Below, in pieces: positions 47,901 to 60,618 of a DNA stretch of 64,000 nucleotides. The stretch's first letter is position 1; each line of letters opens with the position of its first letter. The stretch is taken from the NCBI GenBank assembly GCA_038025085.1, contig CM076154.1, positions 31,488,501 to 31,552,500 on the forward strand. Reading direction: 5' to 3'. Both the position numbers and the translations under genes were made by a program. Below the pieces are notes generated by a model. That model made no database searches and had not been told where the DNA came from. It saw only the letters and a list, made by a program, of their open reading frames with translations. Origin of the DNA: Tetragonia tetragonoides (taxonomy: Eukaryota; Streptophyta; Magnoliopsida; Caryophyllales; Aizoaceae).

Positions 47901-48399
47901 AGTAACTCATGGTACGCACAGAATGTCAGTTTATTATTATATTTTTAATCTATTTACATAAATTTTTGGAATTTTGTAAAATTGTACATAGTATTTAAAG
48001 AATAACAAAATGGTGACGGATTAAAATGTTACGTGCATATAAAAATATTATTAACATTATAGATAAATATTAATATAATCAATTTAATATCATGAATACC
48101 ATATAATAAGATTACTTATATAGATTATCTCTTATCACCAATTTCAATGAATTTTAATTAACTCGCCTCATATGTTACATGATCCAAAAGATCATGGTTT
48201 CAAACATTTCTATACTTGATGTTGGTACGTCAATGCTTTTATATTGATATAAACGTAAAACTAACCTTCCAAAGGTATGGTGCTTCGTTATGCTAAAATC
48301 AGGTTAAATGTGTAATGTATACATAACTACTTTCCAATAAATAAGGAAGTTTAAGACGTAAAACTTAGAATGGCAAAACAAATTTTAATGCTTGCTTAA

Positions 48400-48657
48400 C
48401 TGCGTTTCATAAAGTTTATACGGTCAGTTCAGTTCAGTTCAAGTGTCAATTCAGTGATTTCAAGTTCAGTTAAATGATATTCAGTTATGTTCCTTGGTAC
48501 TGAGTTCGGAAACATACTTTTTGTCTCACATATCAAGTTGTGTTCATTCAGTTTAGTCGTGTCCAATTCAGTTTCGTGGTGTTGAGTTTATTAATGTTGA
48601 ATTCAGTTCAGTTCAGTTCAAATCAGTCTGGTAAGCTCAACACTATCAAACACACCC
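48400..48657. mobile_element. MITE, GGGTGTGTTCT family, copy in reverse orientation
   Basis: It contains ACGGTCAGTTCAGTTCAG at the left and ends ACACACCC, with TAA on both sides (48397-48399, 48658-48660). Its sequence runs opposite to the 33161-33419 copy (TATACGGTCAGTT matches that copy's inverse). Confidence 0.7.
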
Positions 48658-48779
48658 TAATAATTATAGAGGTATACACTAATGATTAGAGTTAAAGTGA
48701 ACATAAATTGGATCTCTAAAATATTATGAGGGATCAGTCTATTACGTAGAGTTAAAAAAGTATACTTGATAATGGTCAA

Positions 48780-50990
48780 GTTTCCTATTATAATTTTCTC
48801 AAAAAAAAAGTTTCCTATTACAAAGATTGGATCTAAAATCATTTTAGATTCGTCGTTTATTATTTATTCTACTCGTACTCTTTTTATTAAATTATACATT
48901 GAGATTGCTTTTTAAATTGCTATAACTAATACGCGTATGGTTTTTTTTTTTTTTTTAACATTACAACTGTTTAGTTGTGTCATGCTAATTAATTACTTTT
49001 TTAGTTGGACGCATCCTAGATTATACATATTTTATATCTCATATTTTATTATTTTTACATGATAATGGTAAAGTTTCCTATTAAACATTGGACATAAAAT
49101 TATTTTAGATTCATCGTTTATTTCTTTATTCTACAAATACTCTTTATATTATATTTTACCTTGAGATTGTTTTTTAAATTTTTGTAACTAATATACATAT
49201 TTTTTCTCTTATTTTTACATGCAACTCTTTAGTTGTGTCAGCTTGTGGTCCGGAGGGAGTACATTAATAATTATAAAGTTGAAGGGAACATAAATTGGAA
49301 CCCATGAGTATATTACGTACAGTTATAAAATTATACGTGATAAGAGTAAAATTTCCTATTAAAGATTGAACCTAGAATCATTTTAGATTCTATTACAAAG
49401 ATTGGATCTAAAATCATTTTAGATTCGTCGTGTATTATTTATTCTACTCGTACTCTTTTTATTAAATTATACATTGAGATTGCTTTTTAAATTGCTATAA
49501 CTAATACACATACGGTTTTTTTTTAACATTACAACTATTTAGTTGTGTCATACTAATTAATTACTTTTTTAGTTGGACGCATCCTATGTTGTAAAGATTA
49601 TACATATTTTATATCTCATATTTTATTATTTTTAATAAATAAGACATACTACTAATAAGTCCCATTTTAAAAGATATTTCGTACCCTTTCTCATGGTGGA
49701 AGAAACTAAAATAAGTCTACTCTTTAACGATTTAGGAAAGTACCAACTTTTTTATATATATAATTTACCAAAATTTCTAGTATACTCTTTAACGATTTAG
49801 AAAAGTACAATTTTTATATATTTCTATGCCAAAATTTATTTTTCTATTTTATATTTATATTAAAATTTTATTATAGTAGTTCACTTAGGTGGATGTCTCA
49901 AATGTGGTTTGAAAATACCTCTATTCTCTCTGTTCAATTGCTTGATTTTCTTCTTCGATTTACTTTGGTGTCGTTGAATGTGCCCATTGCCTTGATTAGG
50001 AACTTATGATTGGGTTTTGTATTCTACTATTCTCATTTGTTAATAGTTCATTGCTTTTGTTGATTTTTTGGTACGATCTTTTTTCCTCCTTAATTTCATT
50101 CATTCATTGTGTAATGCCGCATGAATCATGGTCTATCTAAATTACTCCTAAATGTGATCAAAAATTACTCCCAAATCAGGCGAGACTGACCAGGAGCCCA
50201 ATTTTCTGAGTTTTCTATAAGAACATAAATTTGAGCTCTAAAATAATATGGGGTTAGTACAATTTACTACATAAAGTTATAAATTTATATGAGATAATGG
50301 TCAAAGTTTTCTATTAAAAATTGGACCTAGAATCATTTTAGATTCATCCATCATTTCTTTATTGTACACATACTCCTTTTATTAGATTGCTTTTTAAATT
50401 TATATAACTAATACACATATCTTTTCTCTTACTTTTACATTGTAACTTTTTATTTGTGTCAATCTAATTACCTTTTTCGGTGAACACATCTTATGTTGTA
50501 AAAATTATGCATCTTTTATATACTCATACTTTATTTTTTATAATCAATAAAACATACTACAAATAAGTCTCATTTTAAAGGATATTTCGTACTCTTTTCA
50601 ATGGTGTAAGAGAATTAATTTTTTAAGCGGTGGACGTAAAGTTATCTGCTTGTTAAAATCTAATAGTCTACTCTTTAATAATTTAGAAAAGTACAACTTT
50701 AGTATATATTCTATACCAAAACCTCTAATAGTCTACTTTTTAATCTAACAGTCTACTTTTTAATCTAATAGTCTACTCTTTAATAATTTAGGAAAGTACA
50801 ACTTTAGTATATATTCTATACCAAAACCTCTAATAGTCTACTTTTTAACGATTTAGAAAAGTACAACTTTAGTATATCTTCTATACCCAAAAAAAATTTC
50901 TATTTTATTTATATTAAAATTTTATTACAATGGCTCGCTTAGGTGGACGCCTCCAATGCTGTCAGAAAATGCCTCTAATATATAGATATT
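48780..50990. repeat. Diverged direct repeats inside the 6.9-kb element
   Basis: The blocks AAATCATTTTAGATTC and TTTAGTTGTGTCA recur at about 48.83, 49.10, 49.38/49.41 and 50.33 kb, and TTTAAAAGATATTTCGTAC-type sequence at 49.67 and 50.58 kb, followed by CTTTAACGATTTAGAAAAGT and CTTAGGTGGA(T/C)G. This indicates a roughly 0.9-kb duplication (49.3-49.9 against 50.2-51.0 kb) on top of older 0.3-kb repeats. Confidence 0.7.
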
Positions 50991-51338
50991 ATGATTGTAC
51001 ATATATATAGTTCTTCTAGTACAAATTTCATAAGGTGGGCGGAACTTTCAATGTTGTTTGTAGTTACTTTTAACAAAAAAGTTGGTACAATTCTAGTGGC
51101 CTTAGTACAAATTTATAGCAGTTTGTATATTATAGTCCAATATAGCACATATATAGGTATTGTAGTACAATTTTCATTGAGTTAATTTTATATGTACATT
51201 CTGAAATTTCAAAAATCACCCATTGACGGGTACCTCCCAAGAACCGACCAGAACTAGCAAATACCTATGCAAATGTTTCTTTTTTAATTTTTCACTCATT
51301 TTTTCTCTCTCACTAAACCACCGCCATTCTCCACTTAG

Positions 51339-51565
51339 TTCATGACCTGCCGGTGGCCTCATTCATGACCTGCCAATGTCCTCCGTTCATGACCTGCTAA
51401 TGGCCTCATTCATGACCTACCAATGGCCTTGGTTCATGACCTGCCAATGACCTTATTCATGACCTCCCAATAGCCTTATTCATGACCGGCTAATGACCTT
51501 CGTTCATGACTTGACAATGGCTTCATTCATGACCTACCAATGGCCTTATTCATGACCGACCGTAG
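51339..51565. repeat. Subterminal tandem repeats, right side
   Basis: About nine imperfect units of TTCATGACCTGCCAATGGCC, 24-26 bases each, near the right end of the 6.9-kb element. Confidence 0.85.
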
Positions 51566-51780
51566 TGGAGGGTGAGTGAGAGTTTGTGGGGTGACTGAGA
51601 GTTAGTTGGTGAGAGAAGGAGAACGAGAATTTAGACGTTTAGTTGCTTTATAATAGACATGATTTACCCACTTTGCCCCTCACTTATTTTATCACATCAT
51701 TAATGCTAAATTGTACTAAAGTTGAGTTGTCATGCCAAATATGCTTCGGAAGACGTTTTTCTTGTCTTCCCAAAAGACTC

Positions 51781-53123
51781 CAAGCATTTGGGTATGAAAA
51801 TGACTAAGATCTGACAAAACAGAACGACAATCAAACTAAAACAAAGGCGAGTGACATAACACATTAAGTGCATCAATTTTTTTTTTGTTAGAATTAAAAT
51901 AGATGATTAGGTTATGTCAGCTTGTTCAACTGATTGTCTTTGATGGTTGATCATGGTTTTTATAGTACGTTCTTTTTCACTTACTTAGTAATTGGTTCGG
52001 TTCAGTTCAGTTCAGTTCAGTGATCTATTTTTTTTCTCTCACATAATAATATTCAGTTCGATTCAGTTTAGGTATAGTTTAGTTTAATGGACAAGAACAA
52101 CTTACGCCTACGTTTGCACCCAAAAATAACAAAGGAAACAGAGTAAAGAAATAAAGATGGCATATGATTAGCTATAAGATCATTGAGTATAATTTATGGG
52201 TACCTACAAGTGATACAATTGTACAACTCCCTCACATATGCCACACATGCATTTTCTGGTACCAAGCCTACTATAATACCAGTAGTATTGAATGTTATGC
52301 AAACCTTGAAAGGCAATAATTAGTTTTGTTGGCTATTCCAGCCAGGCCAGTTCTGAATGTGACCCAACAGCGGAACCATTGCAAAAATATTTTGGATAGG
52401 ATAGAAGAACATTCTCTGCCCCACTATTATCCAGTTGCAATTATCCAGTTGTTCGGGTTTAAATTCTCTTTATTTTCTAAACGGAGGGTGAAATTTACTT
52501 CTACCCAATTTTAATTTTAATTTAAAAAATTTTAATTTAGAAAATGGAGGCCAAAAAAATGAAGAGGATCCCATTTCAAGTTTTTCACACTTTAATTCGA
52601 AAACGCTTCCCAGAACAGAGGGTCTCTCATCTTTGCTAAATCCGAAGTCAAAATGCGTAAACCAAAAGTTATGGAATTCCCAATCATCAAAAGAATTCCA
52701 ATTGGGTTCTATACCAAAAGCTTATTGACATCCCATAACAAAGTATATAAATTTCCAAAAAAAATAAAATCATGCCTTCACCAACTCATCAAATTTGCAA
52801 TCAAAATGCTTGAATGTGAGTTGTGCTGATCCTAAGTTCAAAATCTGCTAAATATAGAGCAAGGGAAATTCCCTGCCCACTTCCTTTTTCCTCTCTTACC
52901 TTCCTGGATCAAATTGAAAAGAACAAGAAAGTGGAAAAAAATAAACAGGGAGATAGAGATGCTAAGAACACACAAGTGATGAATGGTACCAGTCTCTTTC
53001 CAAACATGTGATTTTGTATACCCTTGATGATCATTCAACAGCTAACCAAAAAATTTCAAATTTTACAGCAACTGCATCATGGATGATCTCTAGAACTCAT
53101 AATTTACAGCAGAGCGGACTTTT
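51781..53123. other. Intergenic and 3' flank of the GT14 gene
   Basis: A probable remnant of the TTCAGTTCAG MITE family lies at about 51965-52105 (GTTCTTTTTCACTTA at left, a weak inverse at right). The last 100-200 bases are probably the 3' UTR of the gene ending at 53124. No other gene is seen. Confidence 0.4.
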
Positions 53124-56100
53124 TTAACTGTTTGATGAACATTGCTTACTCCGAAATTCATCAGATAACAGTGTGTCCATGAGCTCTTGAAGCCTAGCAG
53201 CACCGAGCCCTGGCTTAAAAACAGAAGAATTACCTCGTACTGAGCAAGAATCAGCCCCACCATCTGATGTCCCGATACACCACGCACCTGGTGCGAATCG
53301 GTTTGATCGGCCTAGAAGTTCCTTGTCAATTTTGTCCAAAACTGGATCACCCTTTGCAAATTTACGAGCAAATACAGCACCGCTTTTGACCATCTTGTCA
53401 AAGTCCTTCATTGACAATACACGAGGGTGCTGTTTTGGGGGATTGTCCCAAGCAATATAATGAAGGTCATGGCCTATTGCTGTGTTGTGGAACTCCTCAG
53501 TGTTGCAAATTACTGTATGAAAATAGCCTTCCGGAGAAGAGATAAAATTAGTGAAATACATTAGGATTGTTCGTGGGAAATTGTCCCATCCCCATATACA
53601 GTATTCAACAAATGATCGGCTCAATACTACCCACGCCGAACCTGCACAAAATAAGGAAGTGAAGTAGTCAGCATTTTCATTTTCTATCTTTGATTCTTTT
53701 TTCTTCTTCCGTTTTTCTAAAAAGCTAGTCCAAAAGAACTTTGTTCAAAAGATCATGCAATCGTAACCCAAGTCCTAATCATCAGTACATCCAATAACAG
53801 GAGCAACAATTTCTTGGAACGTAACATACACAGAACAGCCAGTTTAGTCCTTACGATACATTCATATAAATATGTTGAAAGAAAACGCCAGAAACGAAGA
53901 AAGCAACCAGTATTCCGGGTAGACACACTGAAAATAGAGCATGAGGCTGCTCCTTCATTAACTATGGGTGCACAGAAGAGAACATGTACTACGTATAAAG
54001 CAACACCAACATTGTGGTGTTTATCTCTACAATCTGTTGCATCAGATATTCAGATGTATGCCCCAGTTGTTCAACAGTTGTCCGACACAAAAGACTCATA
54101 GTTCTAGAATTCAGCCATGCACCTTTTTCCTTATTTATCAGGATAGGTAAACAGTGGGCTATAGGGCCCCTCATCTCAAGCTGGGACATGCCTTACCATA
54201 ACAACACAGCCTAAAACAAGGACAGTTTAGGTGGTTCCCACAATAGGAACGCGATATTCTGGTAGGGTACATGGGGGATCCAGATCGCGGACAATGAGGC
54301 AGGGCAAGCTCAATTGTTGCCCCTGATACCATTATAAGGATACCATTATGAGGATGCAAAAGTTTTGATCACCACATGAAGGTAATGCTGGTCCAGAGGG
54401 TGAAATAAATTCCATCCTTTTCAATATGGTAGGCCTGACCACAAACTTTGAGAGAGGATAGAGGAAGAAAATGCGTTGTAATAAGGCTGCCGAAAACAAA
54501 TGCAAATGTACTGACGATAGCTAACTGTACAAGAACTACTATACTACATGTATATATTTCTTCTGTATACGTAACAAAGGTCTATAAAATTAGTCTTTTT
54601 GACCACAGTAATTGTTAGAAGCAAAGCTTCTGAAGTTAAGAGCTACCTTTCCCTTTTCTAATACCACAAGTTTTTTTATCCTCGCATAAAATCCATTTTA
54701 AACTCTTAGCTTAAAATTCACAGAAACTAGAGTGTGAAGGATTATTATGTGTATGATGAAGTATCTAAGTATTTTCTTCATGATATTAGATTAATTAGAA
54801 CCAGTCTTTCTCCTTAGCAGGCTTTAACCTTTGCACATCATGTAACACAGTAACAGCATCAATTAGGACCCCAGATGCAAAAGCAGAAAACTCATTCAGG
54901 ACTTGATCTCAACTTACAAAGTTCTTTAGACTCTAAATCGAATAAAAGGATCGGCAAAAGCTTTGAAAAAATTGAACCCACGAAAGAAATATAGGACACA
55001 GCCTCTTAAGCATACCAGTAAATAACTTAAAAGAAGTAGGAAGTGATCGACGTTGGGAAGTCACAGCAAGATCGGATTTTTTGGACAAGTAGAGGCCAGG
55101 ATCAACGATGATAGGTCTCGCCCTTTGATTCCTGCAAATATATGTGAATTCAGGTTAAGGGGAAGTAAAAAAAACAGGTCAAACTCCATGGATCCAGCCA
55201 AAGGATACTCACAATTTCCACCCAGCTACCATCTGCATATGCTCAATAAAATTGAGATTCCTTGACAAATTGGAGAAAACATGAAGCATATCTGCAGAGT
55301 CAAGTTTTAAACTGTAATTCCGCACATCTACATGACAGCAGAAAAATAAGGACAATGATGTACCATAATAGCATTTGTCTATACTTATGTGGGTTCTAGC
55401 TAGTAAGAATTATATACGGGTACTGCAGAATACCTAGCTTGGAAATTTTTAGGGCTCTGGCATACAGTTGCAAATGCATGTGAACAGCAGCAGAAAAAGG
55501 TTATAACACCCTTCGCTCCTCCTTTCTGAAAAGAGGGGGGAGGGGTTGAAGGAAAGGAGTTAAGGCTACTAGTTGACATAAGTTAAAAGTGAAGATGAAG
55601 ATTAAGGTGAAAACACCAGCACTGCCAAACAAGTAACAAAACTGATTTGACCTTCTATATTTGACAATGCATATTCCATCTTGCATATGCTAACACCAGT
55701 CTGCACAATATCAGGGATTACAGTGTAAAGATCTATGAAGGGTCTAGTCAAGTACGGTGAAGCCAAGCAGGATGTAACTGAACCCCATATTACAATTGGT
55801 CAATTGAATTATTTAGTATTTACTCCCCTCGAAATGCTTTAAAGGCAACTATCAAAAATTCGTAGTAGGGGTATGAAGATTATTTGCATGCACCATTTTG
55901 TCATTAAAGCCTGTATTAGGCAACAGCTGCTTGGAGGCCAACTAGAATGAACCTCCAATGCAACATGACATCAGAATATTAGAGGAAAGCATGGTTCTCA
56001 ACCAACATAGATGTTTTCCCAGAGCAAATCAAATGGTAGAAAATCCTTATTTTCTTCTCTTCCTCGTTACAGGTAAATGACACGAGTAAACATTCAGCCA

Positions 56101-58004
56101 TTTGCTCATTTAGATGCTATCCCATCAATTTTCACTAGATTGTAATATCTAATAGGCATAAATTTTCTCTAGAACCTAAATCGGGATTCACAATTCATAC
56201 TCAAGAGCTAACTTCTTTTCAGAGTGTAAGGATGAAAATACATGAAAGATGTTTCATATGACTACCTCAAGCTAAGTAGAATCCAATTTCAACCTTCATT
56301 GGCCAAAAGGCTCATAAAACTTGCGCTCTTCTCATTTATTGTGAAGTTGCCAATGGTCGTCCCACTTCAGATCAAGGGTCAAAAGGAAACAGCCTCTCTG
56401 TGAGATTCTGTTCTCACAGGGATAAGGTTGCGTACAACCGACCCCCCTTACCTTGTCTAGGCGGGAGTCTCTTTGGAGGCACTGGAATAATGTTGATGTT
56501 GTTGATGCTAATGTTGGCCAAAAGGCCTCCAACTGTTGGGTTAGTCAATATTGACGGTCTAGTGCTTTCACGTTTATCGTATTGAGGCGGATCATGAACA
56601 TGCAGGTCTTGGACCTTGTGGCCCTCAAAAAATGTTCATACGTGATCAAAACCTAGCTGACAATGGCACCACTGCTACAGGCCCAGTGATTGTAGGCCCA
56701 GTGGATTTACAGCCCAGTCCCAAAGTTTTAGGCCCAGTAGATTCACACTAATTTTTAACATGGGATGAGATACAGGACAGCCTCCATCACCCAAACAAGA
56801 TCTATGAGACGAGTACCTATTCAAAAGTACTTTCCATTTGGCTTACAAAACCCAGAAAGTATCCACTAGGTCTATATGGTAACACCACACCTCAACATTG
56901 TGAAGCCATCCTAGGTATGTACATCTCTATGTGAAGTTAAACATGTAAAGGGGTCAAATGAAACTCATCTTCCCATCAACTCCTTAGTGTCCTGCCTCAA
57001 TTGCTTCAGTATAATGGAGTAATGGACCCAGAGATCAATACAGAGGAAGAGCAACATTAAGCCAATCTTAGTTCTTCCTTTTAAAATCATTGCTAACATG
57101 AACTCTTAAGGCTAATAACAATTAACAAAGCATGATAAACTATATTCACAATGTATAAGTTATACCAAAGAGAGATACAAAGCACAGATGAAGAAAACAA
57201 GGACAACTTGCTCCAACCCACTAACCTCAATTCTATGAAAAAGTTGGCAGATTGTTTCAAACATTCTAAAGAACTCCGAGTAGAAATTGCTACCTCAAGC
57301 ACAAAGAAAACACACAGCATATAACATATAGACCATAATACAGCTGCGTCAATAAGCATTATCATATAGGAACAAGAAGCAAAATCCGGTAACTAACCAT
57401 CTTGTGTCATTAGAGGATAGTCAGACGCGCTAAGGTTGATAAACCAGTCCCAGTTCAAGCTCTCCCTTAACAAAATCGCAATAGCTTGCAGAGTAGAGGC
57501 AATCATTGTTGGACCTTTATAAGTCACCAAATTCGATTTATCCATCACACGCACATTCTCCACTTCTTGAAATGTAGGATCAGCCTTCACAGACATGGTC
57601 AAATCTAACCGTTCCCTAGGTGGAGCTTCAAAATCAATATGTAAAACATACTGATTCCTCGGATGATACACGGCTTGCAAGACCCTCATGATTCTATGGC
57701 TGTCCCCCTTAGTACCCGATATAAGATAAGCAAATCGAGGTGGCTCATCCTTCGAATGGCTATTCAAATTTACCAATCTCTTTATCTCATCTTCCACAAA
57801 ATAATCAACAGACTCCTCAGATTTAGCTACTGCTATAGCATCAAATTGTGATGCATCATCAACATTACTGGGTGTATATATCCCATAAAAGGCAGTTAGC
57901 AAAAGTGTTACTGACACTAACAAACTTGTAAAGAATGGTATAATCCACTTCCTGTCACTAAAAACCCAACTTGAATGTGTGTTTCCATTCTTCCTCATAG
58001 CCAT
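53124..58004 (-). CDS. GlcAT14-type beta-glucuronosyltransferase (GT14, Branch domain)
   Basis: GlcAT14 enzymes sit in the Golgi and add glucuronic acid to galactan chains of arabinogalactan proteins. Coding exons (minus): 58004-57398, 55291-55213, 55131-55016, 53641-53124; all introns are GT-AG with matching phases (1, 0 after two bases of a Leu codon, 1), giving about 439 residues, normal for the family. Residues 1-20 are cytosolic and basic; 21-43 form the type II membrane anchor. The GT14 domain starts at PPRFAYLISGTKGD (88-101), then LHIDFEAPPRERLDL, WDWFINLSASDYPLMTQDD (185-203), RNLNFIEHM, IIVDPGLYLSKKSDLAVT, LPTSFKLFTGSAWVVLSRSF, IWGWDNFPRTILMYFTNF, SSPEGYFHTVICNTEEF and a C-terminal Cys-containing WCIGTSDGGADSC. 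Intron 1 (2.1 kb) holds a SINE. A likely 5' UTR intron donor (AAG|GTAAGT) is at about 58296. Nothing looks broken. Confidence 0.93.
56312..56513 (+). mobile_element. SINE in intron 1 of the GT14 gene, 13-bp TSD
   Basis: TTGGCCAAAAGGC is duplicated at 56299-56311 and 56514-56526. The body contains GGATAAGGTTGCGTACAACC and GACCCCCCTTACC, and ends GGAGGCACTGGAATAATG followed by TTG-rich sequence, the style of TS-like plant SINEs that end in TTG repeats rather than poly(A). It lies antisense to the host gene. Confidence 0.8.
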
Positions 58005-58726
58005 TAAGCTGAACCAGCTGGTTACTCATTCAATAAATCACAATGCAAAAAGTTCAACAATCATTGAATCAAGCAAATACCCACAAAACTAAATACAAAT
58101 CTAAAGCTGGGTTTAGTTGCAGAAATTGTTTTTGAGTTTCCCATCTCCAATTTTCTAGCATTCTCCAAAAATATCAGCACAAACTTCACAAATTTTGTTC
58201 AAAAAATAACCCTAATCAGAACCCTGAAAACCCTAGCCTAAATCAATCAACCCACTTCTCATCTCCAATCTTTCATTCTATTACTAGCAAACTTACCTTT
58301 TTACACCTCTGTTTAGATAGATCGATCTCTCTTCTTTGTTCTTTGCACCCAAGAACTTTCAGAAAAGAACTTACTTTTGGGAACTTTGGCAAATATTTGA
58401 AAGATGAAAGTCAAAGAATCAGCTGAACAACTTGATGAAATGAAATGGGGTTCAAGTTAGCTCAAGTATCTAAGCTCAGATCCAATCAAAATATAGTAGG
58501 TCCAAACAAAAATGCTGGTAATGAAATTTGAAAAGCAAGAATGTGTGGAGTTTTGAAAAGGAAGCTTTTTAGAGACTACTTGAAAGTTAAGGAAATGTTA
58601 AGAAAAAAGAAGAAAGATATTATTTTTGGTGGGGGTAGCGTGTGAGCGTGGAGTATTAGAAACAAGCAGGGGGAAAGAGAACGATGGAGAAACAAACCAA
58701 GATGAGAGAGAGAGAGACGACAATAT

Positions 58727-58837
58727 TTTTTTTTTTTTTTTTTGTCTTTGTCAAGGGTATTCACCGTCGATCATAGTGACTAACCTTCTGGGATGAAGTG
58801 CTGAACCACTACACCAAGCCACAACCCATGTTGGTTT
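58727..58837 (-). mobile_element. Short SINE upstream of the GT14 gene, perfect 14-bp TSD
   Basis: AGAGACGACAATAT is exactly repeated at 58713-58726 and 58838-58851. The minus strand reads GGCTTGGTGTAGTGGTTCAG (A-box-like) and ends in a long A-run (T-run at 58727-58743). It inserted about 720 bp upstream of the start codon, in the promoter or leader zone. Confidence 0.85.
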
Positions 58838-59015
58838 AGAGACGACAATATGACAGTGTGTGCAACGTTGGGGTGTTTTTAGGCAAAACAAGGCACATCA
58901 AAAGCGGGATTTCAGACAAGAGGTCATGGCAGATCTTTGCGTTTGACTTCGAAATTGTGTTCCATGCTTCCACATTTTCACCACTCTCCTATGTTTCATT
59001 GGTGTCCTGGACGGT

Positions 59016-59676
59016 TAGACCTGTCAATCGGATCCGCTGGATCGGGTTCAAGTTTTCTTTTGTTTTTGTGAATGGATTGGGTTCAAATTTGGTCACTGCT
59101 CCTCGAGGTTTTTTTTGGTAATCAAAAAAGAGGATGTAAGTGAATAGAGATTGAGGTACCCCGCTACGTTATGCTTGGACTATCGTGTTCAATAGCGAAC
59201 ATATCAGACTAGGTGAACAACCAGCGCAAGCACTGACCTTGTCAACGTAACACCAACAAGGGGCTAGTATAGTTCCTAGAAACCAACAGACACAAGGCAT
59301 GGGGGAATGGGGATTTGAACACATAACCTTGTCTTACCAAACCACTTGGAAGTTATTTTGGAACCACTAGACCACCACCCTTGTTGGTCACTGCTACTCG
59401 AGGTTGCTTTCGACTTTTCGTTGGGAATTGGCCAACGTTAACCCTGAGTTATCGGATTCAAGTAGACTCTTGCATAGCCGAGATGTCAAATAAGTCGTGA
59501 TAGATCGACCGATGTTTGTTTTTTTATCGGTTTCAAAATACATAATTTTGATTTGAAACTGAAGATAATTAAATTTCAACACAATTTGGTGTAATCAGGT
59601 CAAATTTGTGTCATGTCGGATACATGTTCGTGTTTCTTTCAATAACTTGGGGTCGTGCTAGACATTGACAGCTTTC
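59016..59676. mobile_element. hAT-type MITE interrupted by a SINE
   Basis: Left TAGACCTGTCAATCGGATCC and reversed right TGAAAGCTGTCAATGTCTAG share CTGTCAAT. GGGTTC blocks lie inside the left end. Without the nested SINE it is about 370 bp. No clear 8-bp duplication was found. Confidence 0.6.
59111..59383 (-). mobile_element. tRNA-type SINE, best-preserved copy
   Basis: TTGGTCACTGCT(C/A)CTCGAGGTT, 22 bases with one mismatch, flanks it (59089-59110, 59384-59405). On the minus strand the A box TGGTCTAGTGG and the B-box-like TGTTCAAATCC are about 45 bases apart near the 5' end, marking a tRNA-derived RNA polymerase III promoter. Relatives are at 2712, 63360 and 63511. Confidence 0.88.
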
Positions 59677-59843
59677 AAATCAGCAAAGTTGTGTAATAAC
59701 TAAATCTCTCGAATAATTTTCATTACTCAAAATCCATAATGTTTATTATTATGTTATTATCCATAATATGGCAGTTGCCATCCATGAATGATAACCAAAT
59801 AATCATATCAAAAACAGGTTAAATCCTCATTTCATTTAAAAAA

Positions 59844-60207
59844 TGGTAAATTGGCGAAAATTTCCAAGAAGTTTGAAGTTTTTGGCTAAAACACCCAAAT
59901 ATTTTCAATTTTGGTCAACACCCCAAAAAAATGGAAAAGCATTGTAATTCCCCCCAACTGGCCATTTTTTAAAAAAAATTGCCCCCTTTTACCCTCATGT
60001 GTTTTGCACGTGATCAGTAATTGTTGAATCCAATTAATGTTCACGTGCAAAGCACATGAAGGCCAATGGGGACAAATTTTTTTAAAAGTGTTCGGAAAAG
60101 CAAGGTTGGGGATAATTACAAGGCTTTTTCGTTTTGTTTGGGGATACTTGCCAAAATTAAAAATGTTTGGGTGTGCAAACTTTTGGGGAGTTTTTGCCAA
60201 TTTACCA
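59844..60207. mobile_element. MITE with TIR TGGTAAATTGGC
   Basis: Left TGGTAAATTGGCGAAAATTT and reversed right TGGTAAATTGGCAAAAACTC, with further inverted similarity around ACACCCAAATATTTTC. Length is 364 bp, no coding capacity. Confidence 0.75.
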
Positions 60208-60618
60208 AATATATAATAAATAATGGGGTATAACGCAAAATACTAGGCCCTTATTTTCCTCATTTTACAATGTTTTTTTTTTTTTTGTTATTATATGAAA
60301 TCATATCATACTGAATAATTGACCTATGGGTATCAAACATAAAGAAAATATCATATGGGATATCTGGTTATTGGTGTTTGATTTGAATTTCATAAAGAAA
60401 ATATCATATGGGATATCTGCTTCACTTTTGCAAATTGGATATCAAAATTAGGGTTTAAATTGGATCTAATAATAATCATCGCATCATTGTCTCTTTCTTC
60501 AACCCTACTAGAGGACTTTGGACGCCTTCACTACATTATGTACCTATTGATTATTGAAACAATATGTACCAAAGTGGTATATGGCGAGAATGCAAGATAT
60601 CACGTTGCGAACCTATTA
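60208..60618. other. Intergenic with a short direct duplication
   Basis: TAAAGAAAATATCATATGGG followed by ATATCTG occurs twice (about 60340 and 60392), a local duplication. Nothing else is recognised. Confidence 0.4.

Larger units (their letters stand above)
44877..51780. mobile_element. 6.9-kb non-autonomous element with about 48-bp TIRs
   Basis: The left end GAGTCTTTCGGGAAGACAAG matches the inverted right end GAGTCTTTTGGGAAGACAAG; similarity continues (GTCTTCC(A/G)AAG...TGGCA) to about 48 bases with roughly six differences, and more weakly beyond. Each TIR contains a small hairpin (GGAAGAC...GTCTTCC). Both subterminal zones carry repeated ATGACCT(G/C)C(C/T)AATGG units. The interior is AT-rich with no transposase; an open frame at 44917-45390 is low-complexity. 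No matching target duplication was found, so the class (Mutator-like is my guess) is open. Confidence 0.7.

Noticed and set aside
51339..51565. Regularly spaced 24-26-bp repeats as a CRISPR array
   Set aside because: Units are imperfect and contiguous without unique spacers, the genome is eukaryotic, and no cas genes exist.
44868..51789. 9-bp Mutator-type TSD around the 6.9-kb element
   Set aside because: The flanks (CGCTGCTAC and CAAGCATTT) do not match, so no TSD is claimed.
59330..59383. A and B box sequences as a functional tRNA gene
   Set aside because: The cloverleaf cannot be completed; TSD and poly(A) tail show that this is a SINE head.
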